Of a stretch of 64,000 nt of DNA, positions 39,243-47,053 are shown in pieces. The DNA comes from DATHZQ01 sp963823505 (GTDB lineage: Bacteria > Actinomycetota > Acidimicrobiia > Spongiisociales > UBA5794). Positions within the stretch are counted from its first letter, which is position 1; each line of letters begins with the position of its first letter. Both the position numbers and the translations under genes were made by a program. The stretch spans positions 2,232,001-2,296,000 of the forward strand of contig CAWGLY010000005.1 of assembly GCA_963823505.1 (NCBI GenBank), written 5' to 3'. Under the pieces are notes generated by a model. The model did not search any database and was not told where the DNA came from. It was given only the letters and a program-made list of their open reading frames with translations.

Positions 39243-40145
39243 ATGAGTCGGCCCGTTCCAGTTCGCGCTGCAGGACAGCGGGTAGGTGCAAAGACAATCG
39301 TCCGTAGAGCCGTGCGCAAGCCGTTGCGGCTCTCGCGCGGCATCGTCACGATGCCGGTGCTTGCCTCGTATGCGTACGGTCTGCGATCCACCGAGCAGTT
39401 GAGGCTCCCCCATTTCATGGGCATCGGCGGTGTACGCAGCGGCAGCACGTGGCTCCACCACAACCTGTCCGCTCACCCAGACCTCTTCTTGCCGAATACG
39501 AAGGAGCTCCACTTCTTCAACGGTCGGCTCCACACCGGTCTTGACAACTACCAGCGCAGGTTCGCCGAGGCGGGCAACAGAACCCGCGGCGAGATCACGC
39601 CGAGCTACGGCGTCATCGCCCCGTGGCGGATCAAGACGATCCGGAGGCTCATGCCGGATCTGCGGCTGGTGTTGATCGTGCGCAACCCGATCGACCGAGC
39701 CTGGTCGCACGCCCTCATGAAGACGGCTCGCGAGCACGACCGCGCGCCCGGGGACGTCGACGACACCGAGTTCGTCGCCCAGTTCCGCTCTCACTACTCG
39801 ATCGAACGCGGGCAGTTCAGCAAGATCATCGACCAGTGGACGTCGATATTCGACGAGGACCAACTCCACATCGCCTTTTTCGACGACATCGTCGATCGCC
39901 CCAAGAGCATGCTGAGCGAGGTCCTCGAGCACATCGGGGCGCGTACCGACATCGACTGGAGCACCGTGCCTTTCGCCCAGGTGATCGACCGAGGCGTCCG
40001 CGGGCAGGGCGACGTCATCGGATCATCGTCGACCGCACTCCCCGCCCACCATCGTGCGCTGCTCGAGGAGTTGTACGCCGACGAGATCGCCACACTCGCC
40101 AAGACCCTTGGTGGGCCGGCAAAGACCTGGCTGGATCAGCTGTAG
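39243..40145 (+). CDS. PAPS-dependent sulfotransferase, first of a tandem pair
   Basis: 300 residues. The 5'-phosphosulfate loop is IGGVRSGSTWLHHNL (about residues 60-74) and the 3'-phosphate site is VLIVRNPIDRAWSHALM. It transfers sulfate from PAPS to a hydroxyl or amino group of an unknown acceptor. It is closely similar in layout to the next gene (40457), a tandem duplication. The stop codon TAG is the first three bases of a MITE, yet the C-terminus GGPAKTWLDQL matches its paralog in length. Confidence 0.88.
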   Translation: MSRPVPVRAAGQRVGAKTIVRRAVRKPLRLSRGIVTMPVLASYAYGLRSTEQLRLPHFMGIGGVRSGSTWLHHNLSAHPDLFLPNTKELHFFNGRLHTGLDNYQRRFAEAGNRTRGEITPSYGVIAPWRIKTIRRLMPDLRLVLIVRNPIDRAWSHALMKTAREHDRAPGDVDDTEFVAQFRSHYSIERGQFSKIIDQWTSIFDEDQLHIAFFDDIVDRPKSMLSEVLEHIGARTDIDWSTVPFAQVIDRGVRGQGDVIGSSSTALPAHHRALLEELYADEIATLAKTLGGPAKTWLDQL

Positions 40146-40247
40146 GAGACTGCTGATCAACGTCAGTTCGAGCTCGTGACCGAGGTCGTGACCAGGCACC
40201 GTGGCGGACCCGCGAGCCCTCACGACGATTTGATCAGCAGTCTCCTA
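40143..40247. mobile_element. MITE-like element, copy 1, with 18-bp perfect terminal inverted repeats
   Basis: 105 bp bounded by TAGGAGACTGCTGATCAA (40143-40160) and its exact reverse complement (40230-40247). The interior has no gene. A second copy lies at 45281-45385 with about 95 % identity. No transposase is in the window. The following stretch to 40456 shows nothing else recognisable apart from GT-rich sequence before the next start. Confidence 0.85.
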
Positions 40248-40456
40248 GGCCACCAGCTGCCGGCACATTCCTCTCTAGCCAGCTGCGCTCGCCGCTCGGT
40301 TCACACGCTCTCTATGGGGCGGACGACCCATTCCGCGCGGCCGCCCCAAGGCTATCGTGCCCGTGGGTAAGTCACTCGGCCTTGGGTGGTGGAACTAGGT
40401 AGAGGCCGGGTGGTGGTGGGGGTTGACCGACGTAGGTAGGTAGGAAAGGTCAACCT

Positions 40457-41428
40457 GTGAAATTGGTGAACACCGCCACGAATACGTGGCAAGAATTTGG
40501 CTCGGCCCAATTGACGTCCGCCGAAGCCGTCCAGCCTTTCGGGCATGACGGCCTCCGCGACCTGATCCCGTATCAGGATCAGCTGCGTCGTTACGTCCGC
40601 AGACCGGCGCGGATGAGTCGTGGCGTCATCTCCATGCCGGAGATTGCGTTGTACCGGGCAGGAGTCTTGGCAACGGATAATCTGACGCTGCCATCGTTCG
40701 TCGGGATTGGTGGGGTGCGGACGGGTAGCACATGGCTCCATCACAACCTGGCCGCGCATCCCGGTCTCTTCTTGCCCGCGGCGAAGGAGTTGCACTTCTT
40801 CAACCTGCGCTTGCATCGTGGTCTCGGGCGCTACGCCCGGATCTTCGACGAAGCGGGAGATCGGAAGCCCGGCGAGATCACACCGAGCTATGGCGTGATG
40901 CCCGAGTGGCGCATCCGGTTGATGCGGTCGCTGATCCCGGATGCCCGCATCGTGCTGATTGTGCGCAACCCCATCGACCGGGCGTGGTCCCACGCCATCA
41001 TGAAGCTGACCCGTACCCGCAACGTCCGCAGGGAGGACGTGACGTGTGAGGAGCTCTGGCGGCATTTCATGTCGGATGAGTCCCAGGTCCGCGGCCGTTT
41101 CACGGAGATCATCGATCGCTGGACGGGCATCTTTCCCGAACAGCAGCTGCACGTCGCGTTCCACGACGACATCGTCGAGCGACCCAAGGGGATGCTCTCC
41201 GACATCTTCGAGCACATCGGCGTGACAACAGACATCGATTGGAACTCGCTGCCCTACACCCAGATCATCGACCGTGGTGTCCGGGGCGGAACCGACGTGA
41301 TCGGATCGACGAGCGGGACGCTGCCGCCGGTCCAGCGGGCGATCCTGCGGGACATCTACGCCGGCGAGATCGAAACACTGGCCGATCGTCTCGGCGGGCC
41401 CGCCAAACGTTGGGCAGACGAACTGTGA
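40457..41428 (+). CDS. PAPS-dependent sulfotransferase, second of the pair
   Basis: 323 residues from a GTG with GAAAGG eight bases upstream. PAPS sites are IGGVRTGSTWLHHNL and VLIVRNPIDRAWSHAIM, and the two genes share long stretches such as AKELHFFN/TKELHFFN, GEITPSYGV and QIIDRGVRGGTDVIGS/QVIDRGVRGQGDVIGS. The N-terminal 50 residues differ from the first copy. The pair may modify related acceptors, for example surface sugars or lipids. Confidence 0.88.
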   Translation: MKLVNTATNTWQEFGSAQLTSAEAVQPFGHDGLRDLIPYQDQLRRYVRRPARMSRGVISMPEIALYRAGVLATDNLTLPSFVGIGGVRTGSTWLHHNLAAHPGLFLPAAKELHFFNLRLHRGLGRYARIFDEAGDRKPGEITPSYGVMPEWRIRLMRSLIPDARIVLIVRNPIDRAWSHAIMKLTRTRNVRREDVTCEELWRHFMSDESQVRGRFTEIIDRWTGIFPEQQLHVAFHDDIVERPKGMLSDIFEHIGVTTDIDWNSLPYTQIIDRGVRGGTDVIGSTSGTLPPVQRAILRDIYAGEIETLADRLGGPAKRWADEL

Positions 41429-41497
41429 TTTCGGGGGCGCAACCCAAACTGTGACCCCGAATTGACGGAGCCGCCACCCCCGGCTGCGCTCCAGTCT

Positions 41498-41563
41498 CGC
41501 CGGTGCGAGTGACCCAAATCGCTCGCACCGGCGTGCGGGGGGATGCTTCGGCGTCCCCCCGCA
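41498..41563. terminator. Two strong adjoining hairpins after the second sulfotransferase
   Basis: CGCCGGTGCGAG (41498-41509) pairs perfectly with 41522-41533, and TGCGGGGGGA (41534-41543) with 41554-41563. The two stems are directly joined. They lie 70 bases past the sulfotransferase stop and probably end its transcript, though no T-run follows. The rest of 41429-41697 shows nothing else. Confidence 0.5.
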
Positions 41564-41697
41564 CACTCCCCTGTTGCGCCCGGCTCGAGGGGTCCTTCGC
41601 ACGGGCCAATACAGTCCCTCGTCTTCGAGTCGGAGGTCCCTTCACCTCGGCCAACACGGCTCAGAGAATGGGATCATTCGCCATGAGGAGACACGCC

Positions 41698-41940
41698 ATG
41701 CAGAAGGACATCACCATCGACGTCCACATCGACGAAGACGACAGCACCACCACGGTGACGGCAATTCTGGACCTGCGCGGGGATCACTTCGAAGGACGGG
41801 GGACGGCCAAACGCAACCCCACCGACCGCCCGATGCCGGTCATCGGCGAGGAGCTCGCTCTTGCTCGGGCTCTCCAGGTGCTGACCGCAGAGGTGATGGA
41901 CGGCGCACAGACCAAGATCGACGACTTCCTGGCCAAGTGA
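41698..41940 (+). CDS. DUF1876 domain protein
   Basis: 80 residues covering the whole family: DITIDVHIDEDDSTTTVTAI, FEGRGTAKRNPTDRPMPVIG, EELALARALQVL. DUF1876 (dsRBD-like fold) proteins are small, actinobacterial, of unknown role. GAGGAG lies seven bases before the ATG at 41698. Confidence 0.9.
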   Translation: MQKDITIDVHIDEDDSTTTVTAILDLRGDHFEGRGTAKRNPTDRPMPVIGEELALARALQVLTAEVMDGAQTKIDDFLAK

Positions 41941-41988
41941 GCCTCCTACCGGCAACAGCCAAGACAACCGGGGCGAGCCGGCGGAGCG

Positions 41989-43119
41989 TCAATATCTGAG
42001 CAGCGCCGTTGCGGGCCGGCCCATTGGAGCTTGTGCGGCGGGTACCACGAGCACCGTGCCGCCGTGTCGTGCCGTTTCGATGGCTGCAAGATTGATGAGA
42101 TCCTCTCCGTCGTCATCGAGGCGGACGTCGCGTTCGGCTGCGTCGTAGCTGCCCGGCACCAGGGTGCCCTCGGCGAGGACGAGCGATGCGACCCGGCCGT
42201 CGAACGCGGCACCGATGATCCCCTCGAGACCGAGGGAGGCATCTCCGATGCTCGCGGCGTCGGCAGCAGCCCGAACCTGTTGGTCCACCTCCTCCCGCTC
42301 CAGATCGGCAACGATCGGTGTCGCCAGCTCGGCAAGCTCGTGGGGCGCCAGATGCTCGCCGCTGCCCGCTATCGACTGATCCACCACACGCGAATAGTCG
42401 GAGACTCGACGGAATGCGGCAACGTTCTCCTCGGTTGCCGCCAAGACGAGAGGCTCGTCGTGGAGCGCCGCGTCAACGGCAGCAACGACGACGCGCAGGT
42501 ACCTGAGCTCGTCCTCGGACTGGTCGGCCCGTCCGCCTTGACCGTGGAACGCTGCAACGACGCGGTTGGCCCCCTGCCGTGCCGAACTGTGGGACTGGAG
42601 CTGACGTTCCCTATCGTCGAAACGCAGCACCTCCTCCATCAGCACCGGCAGTCCTCCCATGCGGACCTCCTGGAGCCCGCGGCCGGCACCGCGATAGAGA
42701 TGCGCCGACTTCTTGCCGAGGACGAGGACCGCGTACCGTCGTGCAGGCGGGGCTGCAAGCAAATGCAGGATGTGGAACTGCGATCCCACGACGGTGCGAG
42801 ACGGCCCGTGGGGCGGACCTGGTGCGACAAACGGACCGCCCGATTCGAGGTAGATCGCCAGCGAGGCGGTGGGGCCGGTCCACCACTCGTGCTGGTCGAG
42901 AATGACGTCGACGGGAGCAAGCAGAGTGCGGGCCGCTGCGGGCTTGTGCCCACGCGCTTCGAGCTTGCGGTCCGCCGCCTTGGCGAGGTTCCGTAGTGTC
43001 AGCCTGGCTTCTGGTACCGGCAGCGGGGGCATGAGGAGGGACACGACGTCGCCGGGTCGACGCTTGGCCAGGGCGGCGAGGTCCTCAGTCGTCGGTTGAG
43101 CCGGCCCCATCGCGTTCAT
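41989..43119 (-). CDS. eRF1-like (baeRF) family protein
   Basis: 376 residues in three parts, in the manner of bacterial archaeo-eukaryotic release-factor homologues (Rv2629-like). A middle RNase H-like part reads RYAVLVLGKKSAHLYRG; a glycine/glutamine segment FHGQGGRAD (about 191-199) lies where release factors carry GGQ-type loops; the C-terminal part ends GGTVLVVPAAQAPMG. Relatives bind idle ribosomes (hibernation factors) or are stress-linked. Exact subfamily not determined. GGAGG lies seven bases ahead of the ATG at 43119, so the 35-base overlap with the upstream gene is real. Confidence 0.65.
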   Translation of the reverse strand: MNAMGPAQPTTEDLAALAKRRPGDVVSLLMPPLPVPEARLTLRNLAKAADRKLEARGHKPAAARTLLAPVDVILDQHEWWTGPTASLAIYLESGGPFVAPGPPHGPSRTVVGSQFHILHLLAAPPARRYAVLVLGKKSAHLYRGAGRGLQEVRMGGLPVLMEEVLRFDDRERQLQSHSSARQGANRVVAAFHGQGGRADQSEDELRYLRVVVAAVDAALHDEPLVLAATEENVAAFRRVSDYSRVVDQSIAGSGEHLAPHELAELATPIVADLEREEVDQQVRAAADAASIGDASLGLEGIIGAAFDGRVASLVLAEGTLVPGSYDAAERDVRLDDDGEDLINLAAIETARHGGTVLVVPAAQAPMGRPATALLRY

Positions 43120-43564
43120 ACATTCGCCTCCGATTCTTGATCTCGTGGACCACGACCTCGAGCAACTCGGCGACCGAGTCGGCGGCGATTCGGTGCATCA
43201 GGGCGTGGTCGGCCACCACCCCGACGGCACCCATTGGCGGCACGTATTCACCAACGATGGCGAGCTCGGTGTCATTGGGTGTTGTCGGAAACGCCTCGAG
43301 GAAAGCATCCATCACCGGGAAGAGGTGGGTCCCGCTCGGTCCGCGGAGCTGGAGAGGGATCCGGAGCGAAGGAATCGGCCCAGGCACGCGCTCGAGGTCC
43401 CCAATCTCGATGACGGCCTCGGCACCCACGGCAATATGAGTGTGAGGCACGTGAGCCGTCAACTCGGCGAAGATCTCGCCACCCTCGACCCGACCGGCGC
43501 CGGCTATGACCGCGGCCGTGTCTTCGCTGAGCACGCGGGCAACCGTTGCAAACGGCAGCCGCAT
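43085..43564 (-). CDS. Soluble protein with SRPBCC-like character, co-translated with the baeRF gene
   Basis: 159 residues from the ATG at 43564 (GGAG nine bases upstream); a TTG at 43648 would add 28 residues that also look strand-rich. LFPVMDAFLEAFPTTPNDTE, GEYVPPMGAVGVVADHALMH and AADSVAELLEVVVHEIK resemble START/SRPBCC proteins in pattern, but I am not sure of the family. It overlaps the next gene by 35 bases, so the two proteins are made together. Confidence 0.55.
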   Translation of the reverse strand: MRLPFATVARVLSEDTAAVIAGAGRVEGGEIFAELTAHVPHTHIAVGAEAVIEIGDLERVPGPIPSLRIPLQLRGPSGTHLFPVMDAFLEAFPTTPNDTELAIVGEYVPPMGAVGVVADHALMHRIAADSVAELLEVVVHEIKNRRRMYERDGAGSTDD

Positions 43565-43705
43565 CCAGCGACACTCCGTCACCTTGGTAACCGTGTGGCC
43601 TGACTCCGTGATGATCACCCGCCAGTTTGATCGACTCCAGATTGCCAATGTGCGCTCGGGGTGTACCTGTTCCTAGGGCCGGAGGTCCCGCACGACCGCC
43701 ACAAC

Positions 43706-43825
43706 GCCCTAGAGGCCGCGCAGACAAGGCAGGCCGACGTCTCGCCGGATGACGAGATATCGTCCGCTCAGGCCCCGGCATCAGCGGCCGGCTCGCCAAG
43801 AGGCACGCCGTTCCGCTGAGCCTCT
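43706..43825 (+). repeat. Dispersed palindromic repeat, copy 4
   Basis: It shows GGCCGCGCAGACAAGG, GGATGACGAGATATCGTCC, CTCAGGCCCCGGCATCAGC and CCGCTGAGCCTCT in the same order as copy 3, but lacks the GGGCGGGCC block. The surrounding space (43565-43898) has no gene. Confidence 0.65.
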
Positions 43826-43898
43826 TGGGCAGGGGAGCGCCACAGCCGAACCGGCTACCGAGTCGATAGTGTTGGAGCGAGCTGCGATTGGAGACTGC

Positions 43899-44936
43899 GT
43901 GAGTATTGCACTGGCGATCGGCACCCTGAAGGGCGCATGGATTGCGCGGTCAGATGACCGGGAAACCTGGATCATCGAAGGGCCGTACCTGAAAGGCTGG
44001 CAGGTCAACACGTTCGGGCAGGCGCCGGACGGTACCTACCTGTTGAGCACGGGCAGTACGTGGTACGGCGCCGCACTCCACCGCAGCTCCGACCTCGTCG
44101 AGTGGACCCAGGTCGTCAACGGGCCGGCGTACGAGCCGGACAGTGACCGCAAGCTCGAACAGATCTGGACACTGGCCACGGTCGGCGATGCGATGTTCGC
44201 CGGTGTCGCCCACGCCGGGCTCTTCCGGAGCGAGGACAGCGGCGAATCGTGGCAGCCGGTGCCCGGCTTCAACGACCACCCCACCCGACCGGGTTGGCAG
44301 CCTGGTTTGGGTGGATTGGCGCTCCATCGCATTCTGTCCGATCCGGCTGGCGAGACGATGTGGGTGGGCGCATCAGCCGTGGGCGTCTTCCGGTCGACAG
44401 ACGGCGGCACCACATGGGACCTCCACAACGATGGGATTCCCGGAGCGGCTCCGAACGATGACTATCCGGGCATCGGGTTCTGCGTGCATTGCCTCACCCA
44501 CGATCCCGCCGATCCCACCACCATCTGGCGCCAGGACCACGCCGGCGTCTTCCGTTCGACCGACGGGGCAGAAACCTGGGAGCGGATCGAGAATGGGCTT
44601 CCCGCCGGGTTTGGGTTTCCGATCGGGCGCGATCCGGCAAGTGGCAGGCTCTTCGTCGTTCCCCTCGAGTCGGACGAGTTCCGGATCCCGGTCGACGCCG
44701 ACTTGGCGGTCTACGCCAGCGATGACGGCGGCGAATCGTGGCGAAGGGCCGGCGGCTGGTCGCGTCCAGGACATGACGGCGTGCTTCGTGACGCCATGGC
44801 TGTCGACGGCAGCGGCGGCGTGTACGCCGGTTCAACGGCCGGGCGTGTTGCCTACAGCGCGGACGCCGGAGACACGTGGGCGGAGCTGGACACGACGTTC
44901 CCGAGGATCACGAGTCTCCACACCTTCACGCTCTGA
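43899..44936 (+). CDS. BNR/Asp-box beta-propeller protein (sialidase-like fold)
   Basis: 345 residues from a GTG with GGAG five bases upstream. Five Asp-box repeats are visible: FRSEDSGESW, FRSTDGGTTW, FRSTDGAETW, YASDDGGESW and YSADAGDTW, spaced as in six- or seven-bladed propellers of the sialidase/VPS10 type. No signal peptide is seen, so it is cytosolic, and catalytic residues of sialidases are not evident. Its stop overlaps the start of a MoaD-like gene (TGATG), which points to a joint role. Confidence 0.8.
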   Translation: MSIALAIGTLKGAWIARSDDRETWIIEGPYLKGWQVNTFGQAPDGTYLLSTGSTWYGAALHRSSDLVEWTQVVNGPAYEPDSDRKLEQIWTLATVGDAMFAGVAHAGLFRSEDSGESWQPVPGFNDHPTRPGWQPGLGGLALHRILSDPAGETMWVGASAVGVFRSTDGGTTWDLHNDGIPGAAPNDDYPGIGFCVHCLTHDPADPTTIWRQDHAGVFRSTDGAETWERIENGLPAGFGFPIGRDPASGRLFVVPLESDEFRIPVDADLAVYASDDGGESWRRAGGWSRPGHDGVLRDAMAVDGSGGVYAGSTAGRVAYSADAGDTWAELDTTFPRITSLHTFTL

Positions 44937-45205
44937 TGGCGACGGTTCACGTCACGATTCCTCGCATGCTCGCCGACCTCGTCCGCAGCGAACGTCGTTT
45001 CGACGTTGCGGCTGAGACCATCGACGAGGTGCTCACCGCCGTGGCGCTGACTCATCCGGAACTCGGTGTGCACCTCCGCAACGAGACCGGTGCCGTCAGG
45101 GAACATGTCTCGCTGTTCCACAACGACCGGGTGGCGCGAGACCTGCACGTGCCGGTAGCCGAGGGCGACGCCGTGGTGATCCTGCAGGCCGTCAGCGGCG
45201 GGTAG
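44936..45205 (+). CDS. MoaD/ThiS-family ubiquitin-like sulfur carrier
   Basis: 89 residues: ATVHVTIPRMLADLV, then DEVLTAVALTHPELGVHL, then EGDAVVILQAVSGG. The beta-grasp plan and the terminal Gly-Gly are those of sulfur carriers that are adenylated and thiocarboxylated. It starts on the last base of the propeller gene's stop. Carriers paired with BNR propellers recur in actinobacteria; the acceptor pathway is unknown. Confidence 0.85.
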   Translation: MATVHVTIPRMLADLVRSERRFDVAAETIDEVLTAVALTHPELGVHLRNETGAVREHVSLFHNDRVARDLHVPVAEGDAVVILQAVSGG

Positions 45206-45280
45206 CGGGGACAGCTCGAAACACGTACCCGTAGCTCGTGCTTGCCGGTCGTTGGTGCGGTGTCGGTCGCGGATCGAAGC

Positions 45281-45385
45281 TAGGAGGGTGTTGATCAACG
45301 TCAGTTCGAGCTCGTGACCGAGGTCGTGACCAGGCAGCGTGGCGGACCCGCGAGCCCTCACGACGATTTGATCAGCAGTCTCCGA
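45281..45385. mobile_element. MITE-like element, copy 2
   Basis: Matches copy 1 at 40143 in about 100 of 105 bases. The right end TTGATCAGCAGTCTCC is intact; the left end carries three changes. It abuts the 3' end of a decayed gene. The space 45206-45280 holds nothing recognisable. Confidence 0.8.
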
Positions 45386-45811
45386 GGGGCTGGGTGGCGG
45401 GGTGAGGAACACGATTTCTGTGTAGCCCATGCCTTCGAGGAACTCCGTGATGGTCTCGCGGGCGTCCTCGGTAAGACCGACGATGCCCCTTTTCGAGGGC
45501 GGCGCTGACGAGGACGTCCTCGGCTACCGCCCTGGCGTCGGACTCGAGCTGGTCATCGCCGCTGGTTTCCACCACCCGCCGAAGACGCCCCCGATGAAGA
45601 ATGCTCCGGCGACCAGGACGGCGGCAATGACAAAGCCGCCGGCGCGTTTGGAGAATGGGCTGTCGGTGGACACGAGGCTCCGATCGTTGCTGTTCCTGGA
45701 CCCACCAGGCGGGCGGAGGTCTCCAGATCCGCCGTAGCCTCTCACATGATGGTCGGAATCGAGAGAAAACACCTTGTCGGGTATCGCGACCTTTGGTAGG
45801 GTGCTAGGCAA
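45386..45811 (-). pseudogene. Small membrane-anchored protein, broken by two frameshifts
   Basis: Reading the minus strand in three successive frames gives one sensible protein: a hydrophilic start, the helix GGFVIAAVLVAGAFFIGGVF, then (frame change near 45575) DARAVAEDVLVSAALEKG, then (frame change near 45500) IVGLTEDARETITEFLEGMG and YTEIVFLTPPPSP. Each piece is cut by a stop within its own frame. The end runs into MITE copy 2. Either the gene has decayed or the assembly has two indels. It diverges from the padR promoter. Confidence 0.55.
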
Positions 45812-45813
45812 GG

Positions 45814-45832
45814 TAGCGTGTAATGCACGCTA
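45814..45832. promoter_or_regulatory. Palindrome upstream of padR, likely operator
   Basis: TAGCGTG-TAATG-CACGCTA is a perfect 7+7 inverted repeat 41 bases before the padR start. PadR proteins commonly repress their own promoter through such a site. Confidence 0.55.
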
Positions 45833-45872
45833 ATCAGTCAGGCAAGGTAGTGACCACAGGACGGAGACAGGA

Positions 45873-46229
45873 GTGCCGGTGGAGCACAGCTCCCAGCTGC
45901 TGAAGGGTGTCCTCGACATGTGCCTGCTCGCACTCATCGCCGAGGAGCCGAGTTACGGTTACGAGATGGTCGACAAGCTGCAGAGAAGAGGACTCGAGCT
46001 GGTCAGCGAGGGCAGCATCTATCCCCTCCTGAGCAGGCTCCAGAAGAAGGGTTTCATCGAGAGCTACTTCGTGGAGTCGACCGGGGGTCCGCCCCGGAAG
46101 TACTACCGCATCGACGCTGCGGGACAACGGCAGCTCGATGAATGGTCACGGCAGTGGCGCACCCTGTCCAGGGGCGTGCACGAGGTGCTGAATGGAGGTG
46201 GAGATGGCAGCGCAGAAGAGCGCGGATGA
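45873..46229 (+). CDS. PadR-family transcriptional regulator
   Basis: 118 residues from a GTG with GGAGACAGGA upstream. The winged helix shows LLKGVLDMCLLALIAEEPSY, GYEMVDKLQRRGLELVSEGS, IYPLLSRLQKKGFIESYFVE and PPRKYYRIDAAGQRQLDEW. It heads an operon with the HAAS-NfeD and SPFH genes and overlaps the next gene by 26 bases. PadR/HAAS pairs usually respond to envelope stress. Confidence 0.9.
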   Translation: MPVEHSSQLLKGVLDMCLLALIAEEPSYGYEMVDKLQRRGLELVSEGSIYPLLSRLQKKGFIESYFVESTGGPPRKYYRIDAAGQRQLDEWSRQWRTLSRGVHEVLNGGGDGSAEERG

Positions 46230-47007
46230 GATCACCGCCCAGTGCGACGAGTACTGGCGGCGCACTCGCGTGCCTGCCGACGTCATGCCCCGCCTCCATC
46301 GCGAGCTGGCCGCCAAGCTCGAAGACGCTCAACGGAGAGGAAAGAGCCCACGCCATGTGGTCGGACGCAATCTCGCAATGTTTGCCGAGACCATGGCTTC
46401 GCAGTACCGGGTGCCACCCCCCACCCATCCACCGGTGTCGCCGTCGCAGCGGGCGCGGCAGCGATGGGTGGACTTCATCCCCGCCTACGGGTGGGTGGTG
46501 CCAATCGTCGGTTTTGCCGTGCTGTTGATGATGTTCGGTCCAAAGGAGGATGCTGTGGAAGACCCGGATTTTTGGAGATGGCTCTGGTTGGGAATCGCCG
46601 TCGTGCTGGGCGTTGGCGAGATGCTCACCGCCGGCTTCTTCATGTTGCCATTCGCCATTGGTGCGGCCATCGCCGCCCTTCTGGCGTGGGCCGACGTGTC
46701 GCTGACCGTGCAGCTCGTCGTGTTCATTACGACCTCATTGATTGCGGTGGTCGCACTACGCAGGTTTGCGTGGAGTGACCATGAGCCGTCCTATCCGGTG
46801 GGCGTGAAGCGGTTCGTCAACGCTCGCGGCGTCGTTGTCGAGCCCATCGACCCCGCCCAGGTCTCCGGTCGGGTGCGGATCGGGCCGGGCGAGACCTGGC
46901 GGGCCATGAGCGCTCACGGCAAGGCGATCAGTACCGGCACCCCCATCCGCGTCATCGAGGTAGATGGCACGCACCTGGTCGTCGAGCCGGTCGACAACGA
47001 ATCATGA
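46204..47007 (+). CDS. HAAS-like plus NfeD membrane protein, with a probable internal start
   Basis: 267 residues. Residues 1-70 are a soluble helical part like the HAAS domains that accompany PadR regulators (PADVMPRLHRELAAKLEDAQ). A membrane helix follows (WVVPIVGFAVLLMMF), then an NfeD unit: three helices (WLWLGIAVVLGVGEMLTAGF and so on) and a beta-barrel (GVKRFVNARGVVVEPIDPAQ). A GTG at 46555, starting MEDPDFWRWLW, has a perfect AAAGGAGG site five bases upstream, so a separate 150-residue NfeD is probably also made. NfeD proteins partner with the SPFH protein encoded next. Confidence 0.85.
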   Translation: MAAQKSADEITAQCDEYWRRTRVPADVMPRLHRELAAKLEDAQRRGKSPRHVVGRNLAMFAETMASQYRVPPPTHPPVSPSQRARQRWVDFIPAYGWVVPIVGFAVLLMMFGPKEDAVEDPDFWRWLWLGIAVVLGVGEMLTAGFFMLPFAIGAAIAALLAWADVSLTVQLVVFITTSLIAVVALRRFAWSDHEPSYPVGVKRFVNARGVVVEPIDPAQVSGRVRIGPGETWRAMSAHGKAISTGTPIRVIEVDGTHLVVEPVDNES

Positions 47008-47053
47008 CCGCCTCCCCCCGATTTCCGAGAACCGTCACAGAAGGAGTTGAGAA

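Noticed and set aside
40023..40223. Transposase fragment in MITE copy 1 (minus strand, RARGSATVPGHDLGHELELTLI)
   Set aside because: The frame is conserved between the two copies only because the DNA is; it is too short and matches no transposase I can name.
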